This document shows, one piece after another, positions 46,395-58,644 of a DNA stretch of 64,000 nucleotides (position 1 is the stretch's first letter; the number at the start of each line of letters is the position of its first letter). The stretch is from Heliocidaris tuberculata. Lineage: Eukaryota; Echinodermata; Echinoidea; Camarodonta; Echinometridae. The stretch spans positions 4,124,298 to 4,188,297 of the forward strand of contig CM046833.1 of assembly GCA_025618425.1 (NCBI GenBank), in the 5' to 3' direction. Below the pieces are notes generated by a model, which saw only the letters and a program-made list of their open reading frames with translations, made no database searches and was not told the origin of the DNA. The position numbers and the translations under genes were made by a program.

Positions 46395-46465
46395 CGCTAC
46401 GCGGATTCGAACCGGGACCACGGGCATGGTAAAGGTTATTCCGCTATACCAAAATACCTTCCCAT
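46395..46465 (-). tRNA. Degenerate tRNA-like sequence
   Basis: On the minus strand TGGTATAGCGG resembles an A-box and CGGTTCGAATCC a B-box, spaced as in a tRNA. The acceptor and T-stems do not pair properly, so it is a relic or SINE part rather than a working gene. Confidence 0.3.
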
Positions 46466-46499
46466 AGACTTAACACATAAAGCTGAAAAAGGGCGTCAG

Positions 46500-47573
46500 T
46501 ATAGTGAAATTTTAACTTTCAATTGAGAATTTTAGTATGATCCCGACATCTGATCTAAAAATGGGGGGGGGGGGGGAGGGACACATTTACCATAGCCTAT
46601 AGTTTTAGCTATAAGATACTAAAATTTGGGAGAAAATAGAGCGAAAACAACCGAATTACTGGTCGTAGAACAATTTCATGTAGATTCATGATGTGAAAGA
46701 AATTCACCTTCCATAGGCATAACCCGCAAATACAGACATTTCTGACATGTTGCCTTTTAATAATCAAAATTTTCCCCATGATGACGTCATCAAAATGAAA
46801 ACAAGAGGGCATATATCTCGTAGAAAATTGTCTCAGCTATAACATATCAAAATTTGTAAGAAAACCGACCACCTATCGCCCACCTAGTGAAATATTCTAA
46901 AATGAATATACACAAATATGACGTCATATTCATTTTTTAAAGTTCATATGCCAATATGATGACCTCACAACATCCGATCCAAAATTATACATGAATTCTA
47001 ATTTACAACTCATATGCTTTCAGAATATTTAACAAAATTTTGGGGTCACTGTCCATTCTGAGGAGCTATGCATGGCGGATTCCAGATAGGCATGTTTTTT
47101 ACCTGTTTTTTTTTTTTTTTTTTTACATTATATTGCCCATTGGCGAGCGCGAATTTGAAAGTTTGACTCGCGCGTGTGGCAATATGGTATTTCGAGAATG
47201 ACTGTAAATAGTTGGAAATTGTCAAAAATAGTATCAGGAACCCAAACTATGTAAAAAAAAAAAATAAATAAATAAAACACGGCGTTTTTACTTTGTGCAC
47301 ATGTTGCACACGCGGGCGTATATATATATTTGAAATGCTTAAAATGGCCTCTTTTCTGTCTATTTTTCCCTTTTGCTAACATGATGATGTTGTTGTACTG
47401 GTGTTTTATAATAGGAGAGCACCGAGAATGGGCATAACGATTTGGTCGACAGAGACCATTGCATTTCCTAAATCACCGTTGGTTATAATCTGGAAGATGT
47501 GAAAAAAACCCCACAGTACTCAGTTCGATTTCAATATGATTTTGATTAGCTATACTACAAGAATTACGTGTAC
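46500..47573. other. Intronic AT-rich DNA
   Basis: Holds a G-run (46563-46576), repeated ttagctataagatactaaaa-like blocks near 46600 and 46830, a T-run (47107-47124) and an A-rich run at 47251-47262. No exon is recognised here. Confidence 0.45.
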
Positions 47574-48349
47574 CTCCACGAAGATGCGGACAAACCATCT
47601 TTACGAGTCTGATGCGTCGTTCTTCTTGGATCTTCGAATAGTCCATTGAGCAAGCTGAGAGCTTCAGGTTCTGCAGTGAAGGCAGGAGCATCTTACCAGC
47701 TTGGACGTTATGTAAGTCACCAAGCAGGTATTTCGCTGCTTCTACCTCAAGACATGATAGTACAGGACAAAGCGCTGGCAGTAACATAAAGAGCTCTCGC
47801 AGATCCATCTCTGACTTAGAGTGAGTTACTGAAATTTGTATGATTTTAACATGCGCCCATTTGGGAGGCGATCGCGGTCGCTGGGAGCTTCTGAGCCACA
47901 GCATGCCTCCTTCTATTCCAAGTTCATCCAAGGATGGATAAAGCTTCGCCGTCACCTGTAGTATAGTTGTTAAGTTAGAGAAGAAATCGGTGCCGTTCAG
48001 TGAGAGGACCTTCAAAGTTAAGCTACGTTGAGAGCCTTGTCTGATTGGCCAGCAGTGAATATCCTTCGCTGAGCATATCTCTAGTCTGCTAAGTTTTGGA
48101 CAAACACCGTTCAAAGCAAGAAGAAGTGCATCCAAATTTCTTATTGGTCCGTTCGTTGATATCTTGAGAATGTCAACTGCATTATGTTGATTTAGTCTGG
48201 AGGTGGAGCAATCAATGGATATGTCCCGTCTACTAGGACAATACACATGGGTTTCATAATGGTCTGGGTAGTGCTTATCAGCGTCGATTAGACTGTCAAC
48301 GATGGATGTATCCAAGTCTAGAATGCTGATTTTCACGATCTCTGAGGTA
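47574..48349 (-). CDS. Leucine-rich-repeat-type exon
   Basis: A long minus-strand open exon that ends at GGAG|GTACAC (47573-47572). The acceptor is either GATAG (exon top 48349) or TTGAAG after a T-rich tract (top 48360). It encodes about 258 residues with spaced leucines: LDALLLALNGVCPKLSRLEI, LTLKVLSLNGTDFF, LYPSLDELGIEGG, LRELFMLLPALCPVLSCLEV and LLPSLQNLKLSAC. These fit irregular leucine-rich repeats of the kind found at the C-terminus of NLR receptors or in PIDD1. The exon ends in phase 1 and joins the ZU5 exon in frame. No transmembrane segment is seen. No NACHT domain is found in the window, so the 5' part of the gene may lie beyond it. Confidence 0.65.
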
Positions 48350-48669
48350 CTATCAAATTTCTTCAATATAAAAAAAAACAAAACAAAACAAAAAACAAAG
48401 ACATAAAGCGTATTTTCAATTCATCTTTTTCTTCAGTCAACACACAAACTGCATTTATTACTAAATACCACGAAATTCGTAATATGACTTAAAATCATTT
48501 TTTTATATAACTGCTTTTATCATCCGACCCTTTTCCACATTTGATTTTTTTTTAAATTTGTTTTGTTTAAACAATAGCTTGACTGCGCCATTGGCGTACC
48601 GTCACGACAAAAAAAGGACGTATTTCCCATGAATATGCATTTTTTAAAAAATGCCTCCATATGACGTAC

Positions 48670-48758
48670 CACATTTTCTCCAGATGTATAGGGTCCAGGT
48701 TCACGTTTTGTTCCTTTAGACAGTTTGCGGCTAGTTGGCCTACCCATTCTTGGTAAAT
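48670..48758 (-). CDS. Candidate exon upstream of the leucine-rich exon
   Basis: An 89-bp minus-strand exon follows a strong acceptor (TTTTTCTCCTCACAG) and ends at ATGTG|GTACGT. It encodes IYQEWVGQLAANCLKEQNVN and then LDPIHLEKM. It ends in phase 2, which joins the leucine-rich exon in frame if that exon starts at the GATAG acceptor (48349). Domain not recognised; an amphipathic helix is likely. Start phase is assumed from the open frame. Confidence 0.5.
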
Positions 48759-49798
48759 CTGTGAGGAGAAAAAGAAAAGAAAAAAAAAAATACTGTATAA
48801 AATATGAGGCACTTGCCGCGCTTACTTCGAGGTAGAGTAGAGCGGGAATTCTGAAATGAGTAGGGGTCGGATAAAAAAAAAAAAAATTTATCTCTCAGAG
48901 TTGTGGACTGAATATATTAAAGATAAGTTTTATTGAATTTTATGGCGTGTGACCATCTTTTGCATGCTGCCGGATATGATGGGCGCTGGACAAATCCTCG
49001 TACCAAAACAAGCTTCTTCAAAGACAGAAAGATGTTTGAGAAAAAACAAGACGCCAGTAATGGTTATGTAAAGATATATCAGAAATAGTCTTTCGGGAAA
49101 AAAGTTATGGCCCTTTTCACAATCTGTGAGGTCCAGTCGAGTTGTTGGATCTTCAACTCTGTGATAAGCTAAACCCTTTTTAAAATGATTTTCTAATCAA
49201 GAAAGGCATACTTTAGAGAAGGCTCAAGTGCGGTTCTACCCACATATCTGTTTATGCGTATCTGTACACTTTAGCGAAGATGGCTGACGTCTTTTGCCCC
49301 CAAATTAACTTCAGATTCTCTGAGTTAAAAAAAATCAACACTTTTTGCAGAGAAAATGTAGAGAAATTACATATTTGGGCACCTTCCTCGGGGGGGGGGG
49401 GGTGGGGGTGTCACACCCCCCCTTCACTCAAAATTGCTGTCGGCAAAAAAAAAGGAGGGGGGAGGGGAGAGGGAAGAGGAAAGGCAAGAGAAAAGATAAA
49501 GGAGAAGAAAAAAGAATAGAAAAAAGAAAACGGAAAGGAAAGGAAAACAAAAAAAAAAACAGTATGAAATTGACCGGGAAAACCTATAATATACGCCTTA
49601 CATGAATGTGTGTACACACACACATACAAACACACACACACATAACATAACACACATAGATATAATAATATTCATTAAAAAGTTCTGTAATTTAACTAAT
49701 ATCTCTCTTGTTACTATAGCTATCATACTTGAATTTGGTATCATCGAAGAGCCTGTTCATTTTTCCTTTACAATGATGCCCCATTGGTAATGATTATA
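48759..49798. other. No further exon recognised
   Basis: Contains A-runs, G-rich DNA near 49390-49410, a G/A-rich stretch at 49450-49550, a solo right end of the TATAGG family (49560-49592) and a short (CA)n near 49613. The upstream exon of the minus-strand gene should lie here or further up but could not be identified. Confidence 0.45.
49560..49592. mobile_element. Solo end of the TATAGG-family element
   Basis: TATGAAATTGACCGGGAAAA plus CCTATA matches the right terminal repeat of the elements at 14470-15156 and 15215-17674. No partner end is nearby. Confidence 0.7.
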
Positions 49799-50210
49799 CA
49801 ATGCGTCCCCCCAAAAGTTAACAGTTGGAAAGAGTCTCCCCAAATCAATATTTCAGAATATTTTCCAAAAAGTTTCATCCCTGTTGATAGATTAGGGTCT
49901 CTCTTATGCAATAACACCCCCAAATCTGACTTGTTATTAAGCTTGAGTGATTAAAAAAACAACACTTCTGTTAAAGGGTGCAAAATTCAGACTTCACAAA
50001 AATTGGTATTTGTCCAGGCTGGTATGAACGAAGTTGAGAACCGTTTAAAATTGGCTGTTGCTAACTTAAGCGTAGAATATTGGTTGATATTTTGGTGGCA
50101 TTTCATAGAGGAGACCTTAATGAAAATTTCCTTTGAATATTTTAAAACATTTATTTGGGGTAGACTTTTTCCAACTGTTAACTTTAAAAAAAAAAATCTG
50201 GGACGCACTG
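49799..50210. mobile_element. Mariner-like inverted-repeat element, short
   Basis: CAATGCGTCCC at the left and GGGACGCACTG at the right, followed inward by AGTTAACAGTTGGAAA-type repeats, with TA on both sides. TA targets and the TIR form fit Tc1/mariner. The 412-bp body is almost wholly palindromic; no transposase. Confidence 0.75.
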
Positions 50211-50489
50211 TATAATCATGGGATGTGCAGAAAAATAACATGATATTGACAAAGAAGACGAATATTTCTACACTGCAGTATCTGAATACTACTTCGTATG
50301 CAAGGTTAACACCATTTTACTGTTACAGTAGAAAGCCATGTGGAGGAAAATGTATGTTGAAAAGGATGTAGAAACCAATAATAAATCAAATCAAACAATA
50401 AAAACAGATGTGTAAGAAGATAGAAAAGGAAATTAAAAGCATCAAAGCAATTTATTCGTATGTAGTAGGAAAGAAGAACTGAACTCATA

Positions 50490-51494
50490 CAGTGCGTCCC
50501 AGAAAAAGTTAACAGTTGGAAAAATTCTCCCCAAATAAATGTTTCAAAATATTTCAAAGAAATTTTCCTATCTGTGGATAGCTGAAGGTCTCTTCTATCA
50601 AATGACACCAAAATAGGTCACAATAGTTTACGCTTGAGTGAGCAAAAGCCGATTTTGTGAAAGGGTGCAAAATCTAGTCTTGACAAGAATTGAAATTGGC
50701 TCTGGCCGGTATCAGCCGAGCTGAGAGTCATGTAAAGGCTTAGAAATTACCATATTCTGATCAATAAAAGACAATTTATGAAATAACGGGCTATGTTCTC
50801 TGTATATCCTTACACATCCCATCAACATTTTATGCTTGATTGAGCCATTAACTACTTTGCTGAGTCTTTTAAACTGTTACTTTTGGTGGTATTTTAATTT
50901 CATCTGGCTGCTCACTCAGCCATAAAGTTTTGATGGGATATATCAGGAAATACTGTGAACAAAATCTGTTCTTTCATAAATAGTTTTTCAGTGATCAGAA
51001 TATAAAAGTTTGAAGTCTTTTCATGACTCTTAACTTGGCTCATACCAGCCAGAACAACAAAAACATTTTTCAAGAATGGATTTTGCACCATTTCAGAAAA
51101 GTGGCTTTTGCTCACTCAAGCGTAAAATATTGTGAAATATTTTAGAATCATTTGATAGAAGAGATCCTAAGCTAACCACAGGTATGAAATTTTCCTGAAA
51201 ATATTTTTGAAATATGTAATTGGGAGACTTTTTCCAACTGTCAATTTCAAAAAGTTCTCAACTTCGTTGATGTCAGTCAGAACAAATACCAATTCTTGTC
51301 AAGTCTGAATTTTGCACCCTTTCACAAAAGTGGTTTTAGATCACTCAAGCATAACAACTAGTTAGATTTTTTTGGTGTTATTGTATAGGAGGGACCCTAA
51401 GCTATCTACAAGAATTAAAATTTATTGAAAATATTCAGAAATATTTATTTGGGGAGACTTTTTCCAACTGTTAACTTTTTGGGGGGACGCATTG
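50490..51494. mobile_element. Mariner-like inverted-repeat element, long relative
   Basis: CAGTGCGTCCCAGAAAAAGT at the left, GGGGGGACGCATTG at the right, TA on both sides. The arms have the same sequence as the 412-bp element, but the centre contains further inverted segments (gggtgcaaaatctag-like and cttttgctcactca). No transposase frame. Confidence 0.7.
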
Positions 51495-51496
51495 TA

Positions 51497-52408
51497 TAGA
51501 TGTGAAATATGAAGGAGTTTAAAACATAAGCTATGCTTGTATGTAATAGGTTCCAAAGAGTAACATGACTTATATATTCTTTCAAAATGATCGAAATCGA
51601 TAAAACTAAACTTCATTCCAAGAAATTCCACTTTCATTGTACATGAGCATGACATTCATAATAAGTCGTGAAAATGAGCATTAATTGTTCGCGATGCCGA
51701 TATCTGTAGTGAACATGGCATGCATGGGGTTTTACAATTCAAATATTGGCAGAACACTTGTGGTAAAGATAAATACCAACACAATTATATGATTCTGCTA
51801 ACTTTCGAGATATCCAGCTAATTTAAAAGCCTTTGCTATTGTAGAAGCTGTCGAGTGATTTTGAAATTGATGTTGTGCGGTAGAACAGTATGTCTGCTGA
51901 ATAGACCAGTTCGTAGTTAGCACATGTCCCAAATAACCCCTAAATATCCACAGATCTTTTAGACATGGAGGGGTCCCTTTTTGTGCACTTCAGAAAAATA
52001 ACTCTGGGAGTGATAGAGGTGCCTCATGAATAGCTTTTGTTTCCCATTTTAAAAAGAATACTTCCACCTGGATATCATGGAATGCACGATTAGTGCATAA
52101 TTGAATAATGATTACATGACATTCATGAGCACATATCAAATTTTCACAGATGACCTTTATCTGCTCATGCTCAGATTGCATCTACGAACTGGCTTATTAC
52201 ATACAAATTAAGAAATAAGACCTTTAGCTGCTGAACTCAAACTTATACGAATGATGGAAACTTAAAATTCAAAATTATATCCTTTAGCACGGGCCCATCA
52301 TAATGAATAACAAAATCTATGAATATATTGAGAGCATTTTTTAATGCATGATCATCATAGCAATACATCCGCCATCACAACATCTGCACGGTTGGCCACG
52401 CACAAACT
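51497..52408. other. No gene seen
   Basis: AT-rich DNA with short open frames lacking domains or splice support. Confidence 0.4.
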
Positions 52409-52648
52409 GGGTGATTTCAAGTTCGGTGTTGGTGTTGGTGTTGGTGTTGAGAGCGTGAATTGGGCTGCTGATTCTAGCCCCAACACCGAATTCGGGTTTA
52501 TAAAAATAATACCAATCACATTATTGATAGTTCAACACCTAGTGAAGTCAATCCTAGCACCAGCTTCATTTCAGGTTCGGTGTTATGGCTGGTGCTACTT
52601 TTGCCCCAACACCAACACCAGCTTTCAACACCGAACTTGAAATCACCC
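52409..52648. mobile_element. GGGTGATTTCA-ended MITE
   Basis: GGGTGATTTCAAGTTCGGTG and CACCGAACTTGAAATCACCC are perfect 20-bp inverted repeats, followed inward by GGTGTT iterations. Same family as the ends of the 8-kb interval at 29199-37215. Confidence 0.85.
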
Positions 52649-52765
52649 TCTGTATACACTGTGCGCACAATACTGTCCAGGAGATCTCTTGATAGTGATA
52701 CATGGATACTATGGTTACGTTGTCACAGGAAAATTAGACACGTCCAAATTGCGTAAAGCAGCAGC

Positions 52766-52982
52766 GTACACTCTAAAAACTAAAGTGTTAAATCACCATT
52801 TAAAAGGGCCGAGGAGTGACAACTTTTTCAAATTGGTAGATTCTTTCAAATTGCTGGATTCAGCCTTTATAGTGTTGTATCCAGCATGTTAAATGTGTTA
52901 ATCTACAATTTTGAAAAAGTTGTCACTCCTCGGCCCTTTTAAATGGTGATTTAACCTTTTAAAAGGTGTTTTTAGAGTGTAC
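52766..52982. mobile_element. ACACTCTAAAAAC-ended hairpin MITE
   Basis: GTACACTCTAAAAAC opposes GTTTTTAGAGTGTAC (with small differences). The arms share taaatcaccatttaaaaggg and ccgaggagtgacaacttttt in inverted form; 217 bp in all. Confidence 0.8.
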
Positions 52983-53439
52983 TAATAACTTAATTCAAGC
53001 AAATCTGCAAGATAAACTTGCATTCTTACAGTTTTCACAGTTTGCTGCCATTTTTATGCCTTTTTACGCTGGAAAAGCACTTTCACCGTTGTCTTACCTT
53101 CATGTGCTTGCCTCAGGGGTCAGTTCTTGGACACATTTGTTGGAGGTATAATAGAAAAGTATAATGTCTGCGTACTCAGATATTTGACGTGCCATAGATA
53201 AGGATGAAAGCGAATGAAAGTTCGAGACATGTACTATGTCAGATAGCGGAACGTGTGCAAACTGATGTTCAAAATGATACATGGGCCTATCAAAATAACT
53301 GAAAAATCAATGTAAACACATTGACAAAGTTAAATGCTTGATCATTTCAGTAATCCTCCATCCTTGAATATGAACGACGACAACACGCAAACTTTACTCA
53401 CACGCACAGTGTACCAATGAAGCTGACAATTTATTACTT

Positions 53440-54279
53440 GTACTATAGGTGTTAAAAAAAGACAGTTGACACTTTTGATCGTTAAGAACTAAAAAATTAG
53501 ATGGGGTATTAGACTGAGATTTTTAAATTTTAAAGTTGAAGGATGTAAAATATACTTGGAGCAAGTTTAATGACATTTCTGTGAATACTTTTCTGAAAAA
53601 AATAATCTGAATATCCAATTAGATTTTTCACTTTTTGAAAAACTCAAGGCCACAAAATCTGTGTGTATCAGTAATTATTTCAGAATACAACAATTGCCAT
53701 TATGCATTGCAGCTGAAATTCCAGAACACCTTTTTAACTCCGACAGTCATGAACCATTAATGACACTGGACAGTAAAAGGTTGGCAGAAATGACAGAAAT
53801 GGCAATAGACCTGTTCACAAAATTATTTTAATACATGGATGTTTCTTTCCTGGGGACCTAGTAACGAGGTATTCCATTAACCTGTTATTAATGAATGAAC
53901 TACAATACTTGGAATCCAGTTTGCATACATTACTTGTTGATATGTCTGACAAACCTCTGACAAGCTTTCAGGTTGTTTTAAAAGTATGCATAAAATTTGA
54001 ATACATTTTGAACAGGTCTATTGTTGTGTTCTGAATTAAATACTGATACACACAGATTTAGTGACCTTGATTTTTCAAAAAGTGAAAAATCGAATTGAAT
54101 ATTCAGAGCAATATTTTAAGAAAAATATTCAGATAAATGCAATAAAACTTGCTTCCAACTATTTTTTTTTTTACATCCTTCTACTTTACAAAGTAAAATC
54201 TCAGTCTGATAGGAGGTACAGTTTTGAGTTATTAACGATCAAAATTGTGCAATGTTTTTTTTTTTCAGTACCTAGTACA
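53440..54279. mobile_element. Foldback element with ~280-bp arms
   Basis: Left arm 53440-53720 and right arm about 53990-54279 are inverted: tttttcactttttgaaaaac against ttttcaaaaagtgaaaaatc, and cttttgatcgttaa against ttaacgatcaaaa. The spacer of about 270 bp is unique. No coding capacity. Confidence 0.75.
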
Positions 54280-55139
54280 CATGACGTAAATGACTCAAGG
54301 CCAGCTTATATATCCCATTGATTATGTCATTCGTGTAGCCATATAAAAGGGCCCAACCGGTTCCAGTAGGAAATGGGTTAAAATTACAGTGAGAAAAAGT
54401 GTTTTATTTTATGCGTAGATTGCCTTGAAAGTAGTCCAGAAGGATATGGTGCGTAACACGAATAAAATGGTAGACTTTTTCATAAAAGCACGACAATTGA
54501 CACACATTTGTTGAATAATTTTTGATATCGAGTCATTTGAACCTCCCAAAGATACCGCCGAATAAAAAATGTATGCCAGTGTGATGAAATAATCCTATGG
54601 CTATTTGCACCTAAAAAGGTTTACCTTCCATCTTAAAATAATATGTCAGTACATAAAACATGTACTGACAAAGTATATCTTTAAAAAAATGTTAGATCAA
54701 TAAAGGTTACTGATAATGTTATTTATGTGGTACGAAGGAAATAAAATACAAAATGCAATTGCCGCAATATGTTCTTCATTCAAGGAAGTAAAAATGAAAA
54801 ATAACTTTTCTGTAATACTTTGTACATGTATGCGAAAACGTGTCATTTAAATTGTCGAAGTTTGGCTTCTTAATACATGAGCTTTCATGATTATTTTAAC
54901 AGTTTAAATCACAGATTTTTAATGTAATGCTTTTTCAGAAATATGGTTCAAGCAAAACGTTTCATCAATTATGATGGGATATTCGTTACTACACCAATCC
55001 AGAAAAAAACCTAGTAGTATTTGTTAGTATGCAAAGTAATTGTATTTCTTATTCAACCACAAATGAATCACTTTTGTCAAGAGTAAGCTTTGAAGGTGTT
55101 TCTAAGGATTTCAGTTCAAGGAATTGGTTTTGTGTAAAC
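54280..55139. other. No gene seen
   Basis: AT-rich DNA upstream of the CR1/Jockey-like remnant; may include its decayed 5' part, but no motif is readable. Confidence 0.4.
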
Positions 55140-56703
55140 AGATGGGGTGATGCCAAATAAGATAATTCCAGTATATAAGAAGAATGATCCTAATTCAATT
55201 CAAAATTACCGTCCTATGTCTCTCTTACCAACTTTTTCAAAAATCCTTGAACGTATTATATTTAAAAGGCTCTATAGTCATTTGTCCAAAAAGAATATCT
55301 TAACCAAGTATCAGTTTGGATTCAGACCCAACCATTCCACGGAATCGGCTCTACTACACGCCATAGGACATAGCCTCACGTATAGCTAGATAAAAGAGAA
55401 TTTACCTACAGATATGTATCGACTTGAGTAAGGAATCTGACACTTTGAATAACAAAATTATGTTGTATAAACTGAAACATTACGGTGTACGTGGAATACC
55501 ATACGACTGGTTTGTTAATGACTTTTGTAACCGGAAACAATTTTATAGCTTTAAAGGTGTAAGTTCTGAAACGATGCCTGTAATATGTGGAATACCACAA
55601 GGGAGTATAATTGGTCCGTTGCTCTTTCTTATGTATATGAATGATATTATTAATAATACATCTGAATGTTTACATTTAATTTCACATGCGGATGACACTA
55701 ATAGATTTATTTCACATTCTGATAAAAATACGCTTCAAAATTGTACAAATATTGAATTAAAAAAGAGGTCTCTAAATGGTTCAAAACGAAGACTATAATA
55801 AATTAATTAGGTATACAGATAGATGATAAGCTCAGCATGTCCATAGGTATGTTGAGTAAGCTACGTTATTTACTACCTCTGAAAACCCTTTCCACTTTGT
55901 ACAATGATATTGTCATGCCTTATTTAGCTTATTGTAGTCTTGTATGGGAAGGGGGCCAGCTCGTGTCATTTAAACCTGTTAATCGATAGAAAGCTATTCG
56001 TTTATGTCAAACACCCATTATCTTGCCCATACCCCACCTCTTTTTAAGAAACTCAGTACGGTCAATCTGTCTGATAATATAACAATTAAAACAGCACTTA
56101 TGTGTCGTTATATGGACAATATGATACCAGCTGCTCTCTTTAATGATTATTTTATTACCATCGATAAAAAAAGCAAAACACAATGTCAATACAAGACAAA
56201 GAGATAATAATCAAGATTGAAATTGAGACAGGTAAATTCAAAGTCGTGAATATTATCTCTTTGTCTTCTAATGACGATTGAAACTGCGACAGGTAAATTC
56301 AATGAAATATAAAGGTGCTGAATCATGGAATAATCTTGATCTCTTACCTTAAAATATGACCACCGTAAACACTTTAAAAGCCAAAATCAAGCTGTATCTT
56401 CTTGCCACCTATCAATGTCATCCTTCCGACATAAAAATTGTGATATAACTTACGTCCTTAGGTAAAGTTTTTGCTTTTAGTATTGTAATTTTGTTTTATG
56501 TTCTGTATTTTGTACTTTTGTTGCTTGTTTTGCGCTTTTCTACTTACTGTATCACCAAACTGTCATTTATATGTTATGGATCCCCCCCCCCCTACAATCT
56601 CAAGCCACTGGCTTTTTAGGGTGTTAGATCCTCACACTTTTCGATGTATATATTAACTCGTGTGATTTTTTTATGAAATAAAAAAACTGAATTGAATTGA
56701 AAT
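55140..56703 (+). pseudogene. CR1/Jockey-like LINE remnant (RT core to 3' tail)
   Basis: Fragments in order: IIPVYKKNDPNSIQNYRPMS, LLPTFSKILERII, YQFGFRPNHSTESALLHAI (55147-55389); NNKIMLYKLKHYGVRGIPYD, GIPQGSIIGPLLFLMYMND and SHADDTNRFI (55424-55798); then TPPLFKKLSTVNLSDNI with MIPAALFNDYF (56004-56190). The sequence ends with ATGAAATAAAAAAACTGAAT and a short TTGAA tail near 56703. Stops and frameshifts separate the pieces, and the loop where the catalytic aspartate block should lie before KLKHYG is disrupted. The YADD box reads HADD. It is a dead, 5'-truncated copy. Confidence 0.8.
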
Positions 56704-56808
56704 ATTCTACAAGAGAACTTGGAGTAATCATTTTTTCCAGGGCTGTACTATAATATATTTTTATTTTTTCATGATATACTCCAGATCTTTTGTTGAAATT
56801 TCTATGAT

Positions 56809-57081
56809 ATTAAGAAAACATTAGCCAAATCTCTTCTTCGATTCATTCCTTGTGAAAACTTACTCACTAACATACACGAGGTTGGGCGGCGACTGGATGA
56901 CTTACGTTTTAAACACCTTAGGGCTCGTACACAGCGGCCGTCTAACACGGCCATGTTTCTTTTCCCAATTCCCTGGGATTTTTTACCCATCAATCTCCGA
57001 AATAGCTTAGTTCTAGATAATTTTTTAAATTGGAAATTTATCCTCAGAAACCATCTCACACGTCTCGATTCAATTAATTGA
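56809..57081 (+). pseudogene. LINE C-terminus-like open frame
   Basis: A 90-codon plus-strand frame with HEVGRRLDDLRFKHLRARTQ and LPINLRNSLVLDNF ends with a basic RNHLTR stretch. The order of an RTQRP-type segment, LP..LRNS and a final LR.HL recalls the C-terminal end of CR1/Jockey proteins. There is no start codon in context. It could be the tail of a second element or another unidentified exon. Confidence 0.4.
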
Positions 57082-58606
57082 CTCTCATGAATAATAAATT
57101 TGTACAGTACTAAAATGTTCTGGCTGGTTAAGTAATATTCATGTAATAACGTAACATAGTAAACTTTGCATTTTGTTAGTATTTCTAGACTATGTTATAT
57201 TAATCGTATTTTGCTTATTTCCAAAATAGTTGGCCATGCTTCTCAAATTTGGTACGCATTAAATTCTCTTTCATGTAGATTAGTCACAACTGCAAGTACA
57301 TTTGCCCCTTTTGCATCTTGCTAACTATGTTAAATTTATAATGGTCATATCCACTTCAAACACTTATTTTACATATATGTATATGTATGACACTGACATT
57401 GTAAGTTAAGAGCAAGTGTTTTCCATACTTACATTATGGTCTTGCATAAAGTATCTTTTCAAATTATAGATCTGAATGTCGAACTTTACAAACAGAGTTA
57501 ATCTGAATGGGAATTTTTCTTTATTTCTCTATTTGTCACAGTATCATTTAGTATGGCTTACTTTTTAAACTGTTAAATATCAAATCTTGCAGTATATAAT
57601 TAATTAGTATATTCAATGCACACTGTTCTTGTATAATTTTGCTCATACCAATAACTGAAGAAAGATGTTTAAATTATCAATTACCCAACATTCACAAAAC
57701 TGTACTCTCGTCAAGGTTGTTTTAAATATCCTTAATAACACATAATAATCCGTTTTAAGTTGATATACAAGATTCATATTTTTATGCAGTTTCATATATC
57801 TATGCATGTATTTATAATATTTCTTGCCTGGTTGCGCTAGCTTGGTCGGGGAGGAAGACCTCCGACTGGTGTGATATATTAAAATGAAGGGGAAAATAGA
57901 GAGAGAGAGAGAGCGAGAGAGAAAAAGAAAATAAGAAAGGGAGAGGAAGACGGCAAAGTAAATATACATTTTACAAGTTTTCCCACATTTACATTGCAAT
58001 AATTATGTTATTTGAAGAAAACAAAAATTGATATGCAAGATTAAGTTTCAATGTCGCGCTACCACAAAAACATATTTATGTCACTGCACCTCATCATCAG
58101 CATACAATACAAAGTATGCTTGCTATGTCGCTAATACTGGGTTATTCATTCAGTCTTATCTGGTTCTCACGCAATGAAGACCAATTTCCCCCAAAAAAGA
58201 GTGAGTCAGAAAAAACTTGACACTTTTATTCTAATTGACTATTGTTTTATGAGTGAATAGCAATAGCAAGGACTTATGTAATGTGTACAGAGGTCAGTTA
58301 AGGTAACTGGGTAAATGACCTTTGGAACAAGTCTTACCCGTCTCAACGTGAAAAGCAGTGCTTACATGACCATTTCAGTCCTAAGTTGGTCTGTCACGGG
58401 ATTCAAATTCAGCAACAACAACAACAACAACAACAAATGGAGTTGGCGTAAGTGGGTCTTGTCCCAGTTACTTATAGTCTGGTTCACTATGTAAAAAAAT
58501 GGGCTTTCGTTCAAAATTTTTGGAGATTAGCAATACTATACATTTTTGTCATCGTTAGAACATGGGCAATTCAAAAATTGATGTTGGCATTTGCACAAAT
58601 CACCGG
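57082..58606. other. No gene seen
   Basis: AT-rich DNA with (GA)n at 57897-57925 and (CAA)n at 58412-58436. Open frames are short. Confidence 0.4.
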
Positions 58607-58644
58607 CATAGCGGCCATTTTGGATTTTCAAAATGGCCGCTATG
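58607..58644. repeat. Perfect 16-bp-arm hairpin with AAAATGGCCGC core
   Basis: CATAGCGGCCATTTTG and CAAAATGGCCGCTATG flank GATTTT. The same type of hairpin recurs in the tandem units at 61020-61550. Confidence 0.9.

Noticed and set aside
53100..53282. Minus-strand frame containing a potential signal-like start
   Set aside because: It is too short, with no hydrophobic core and no splice context.
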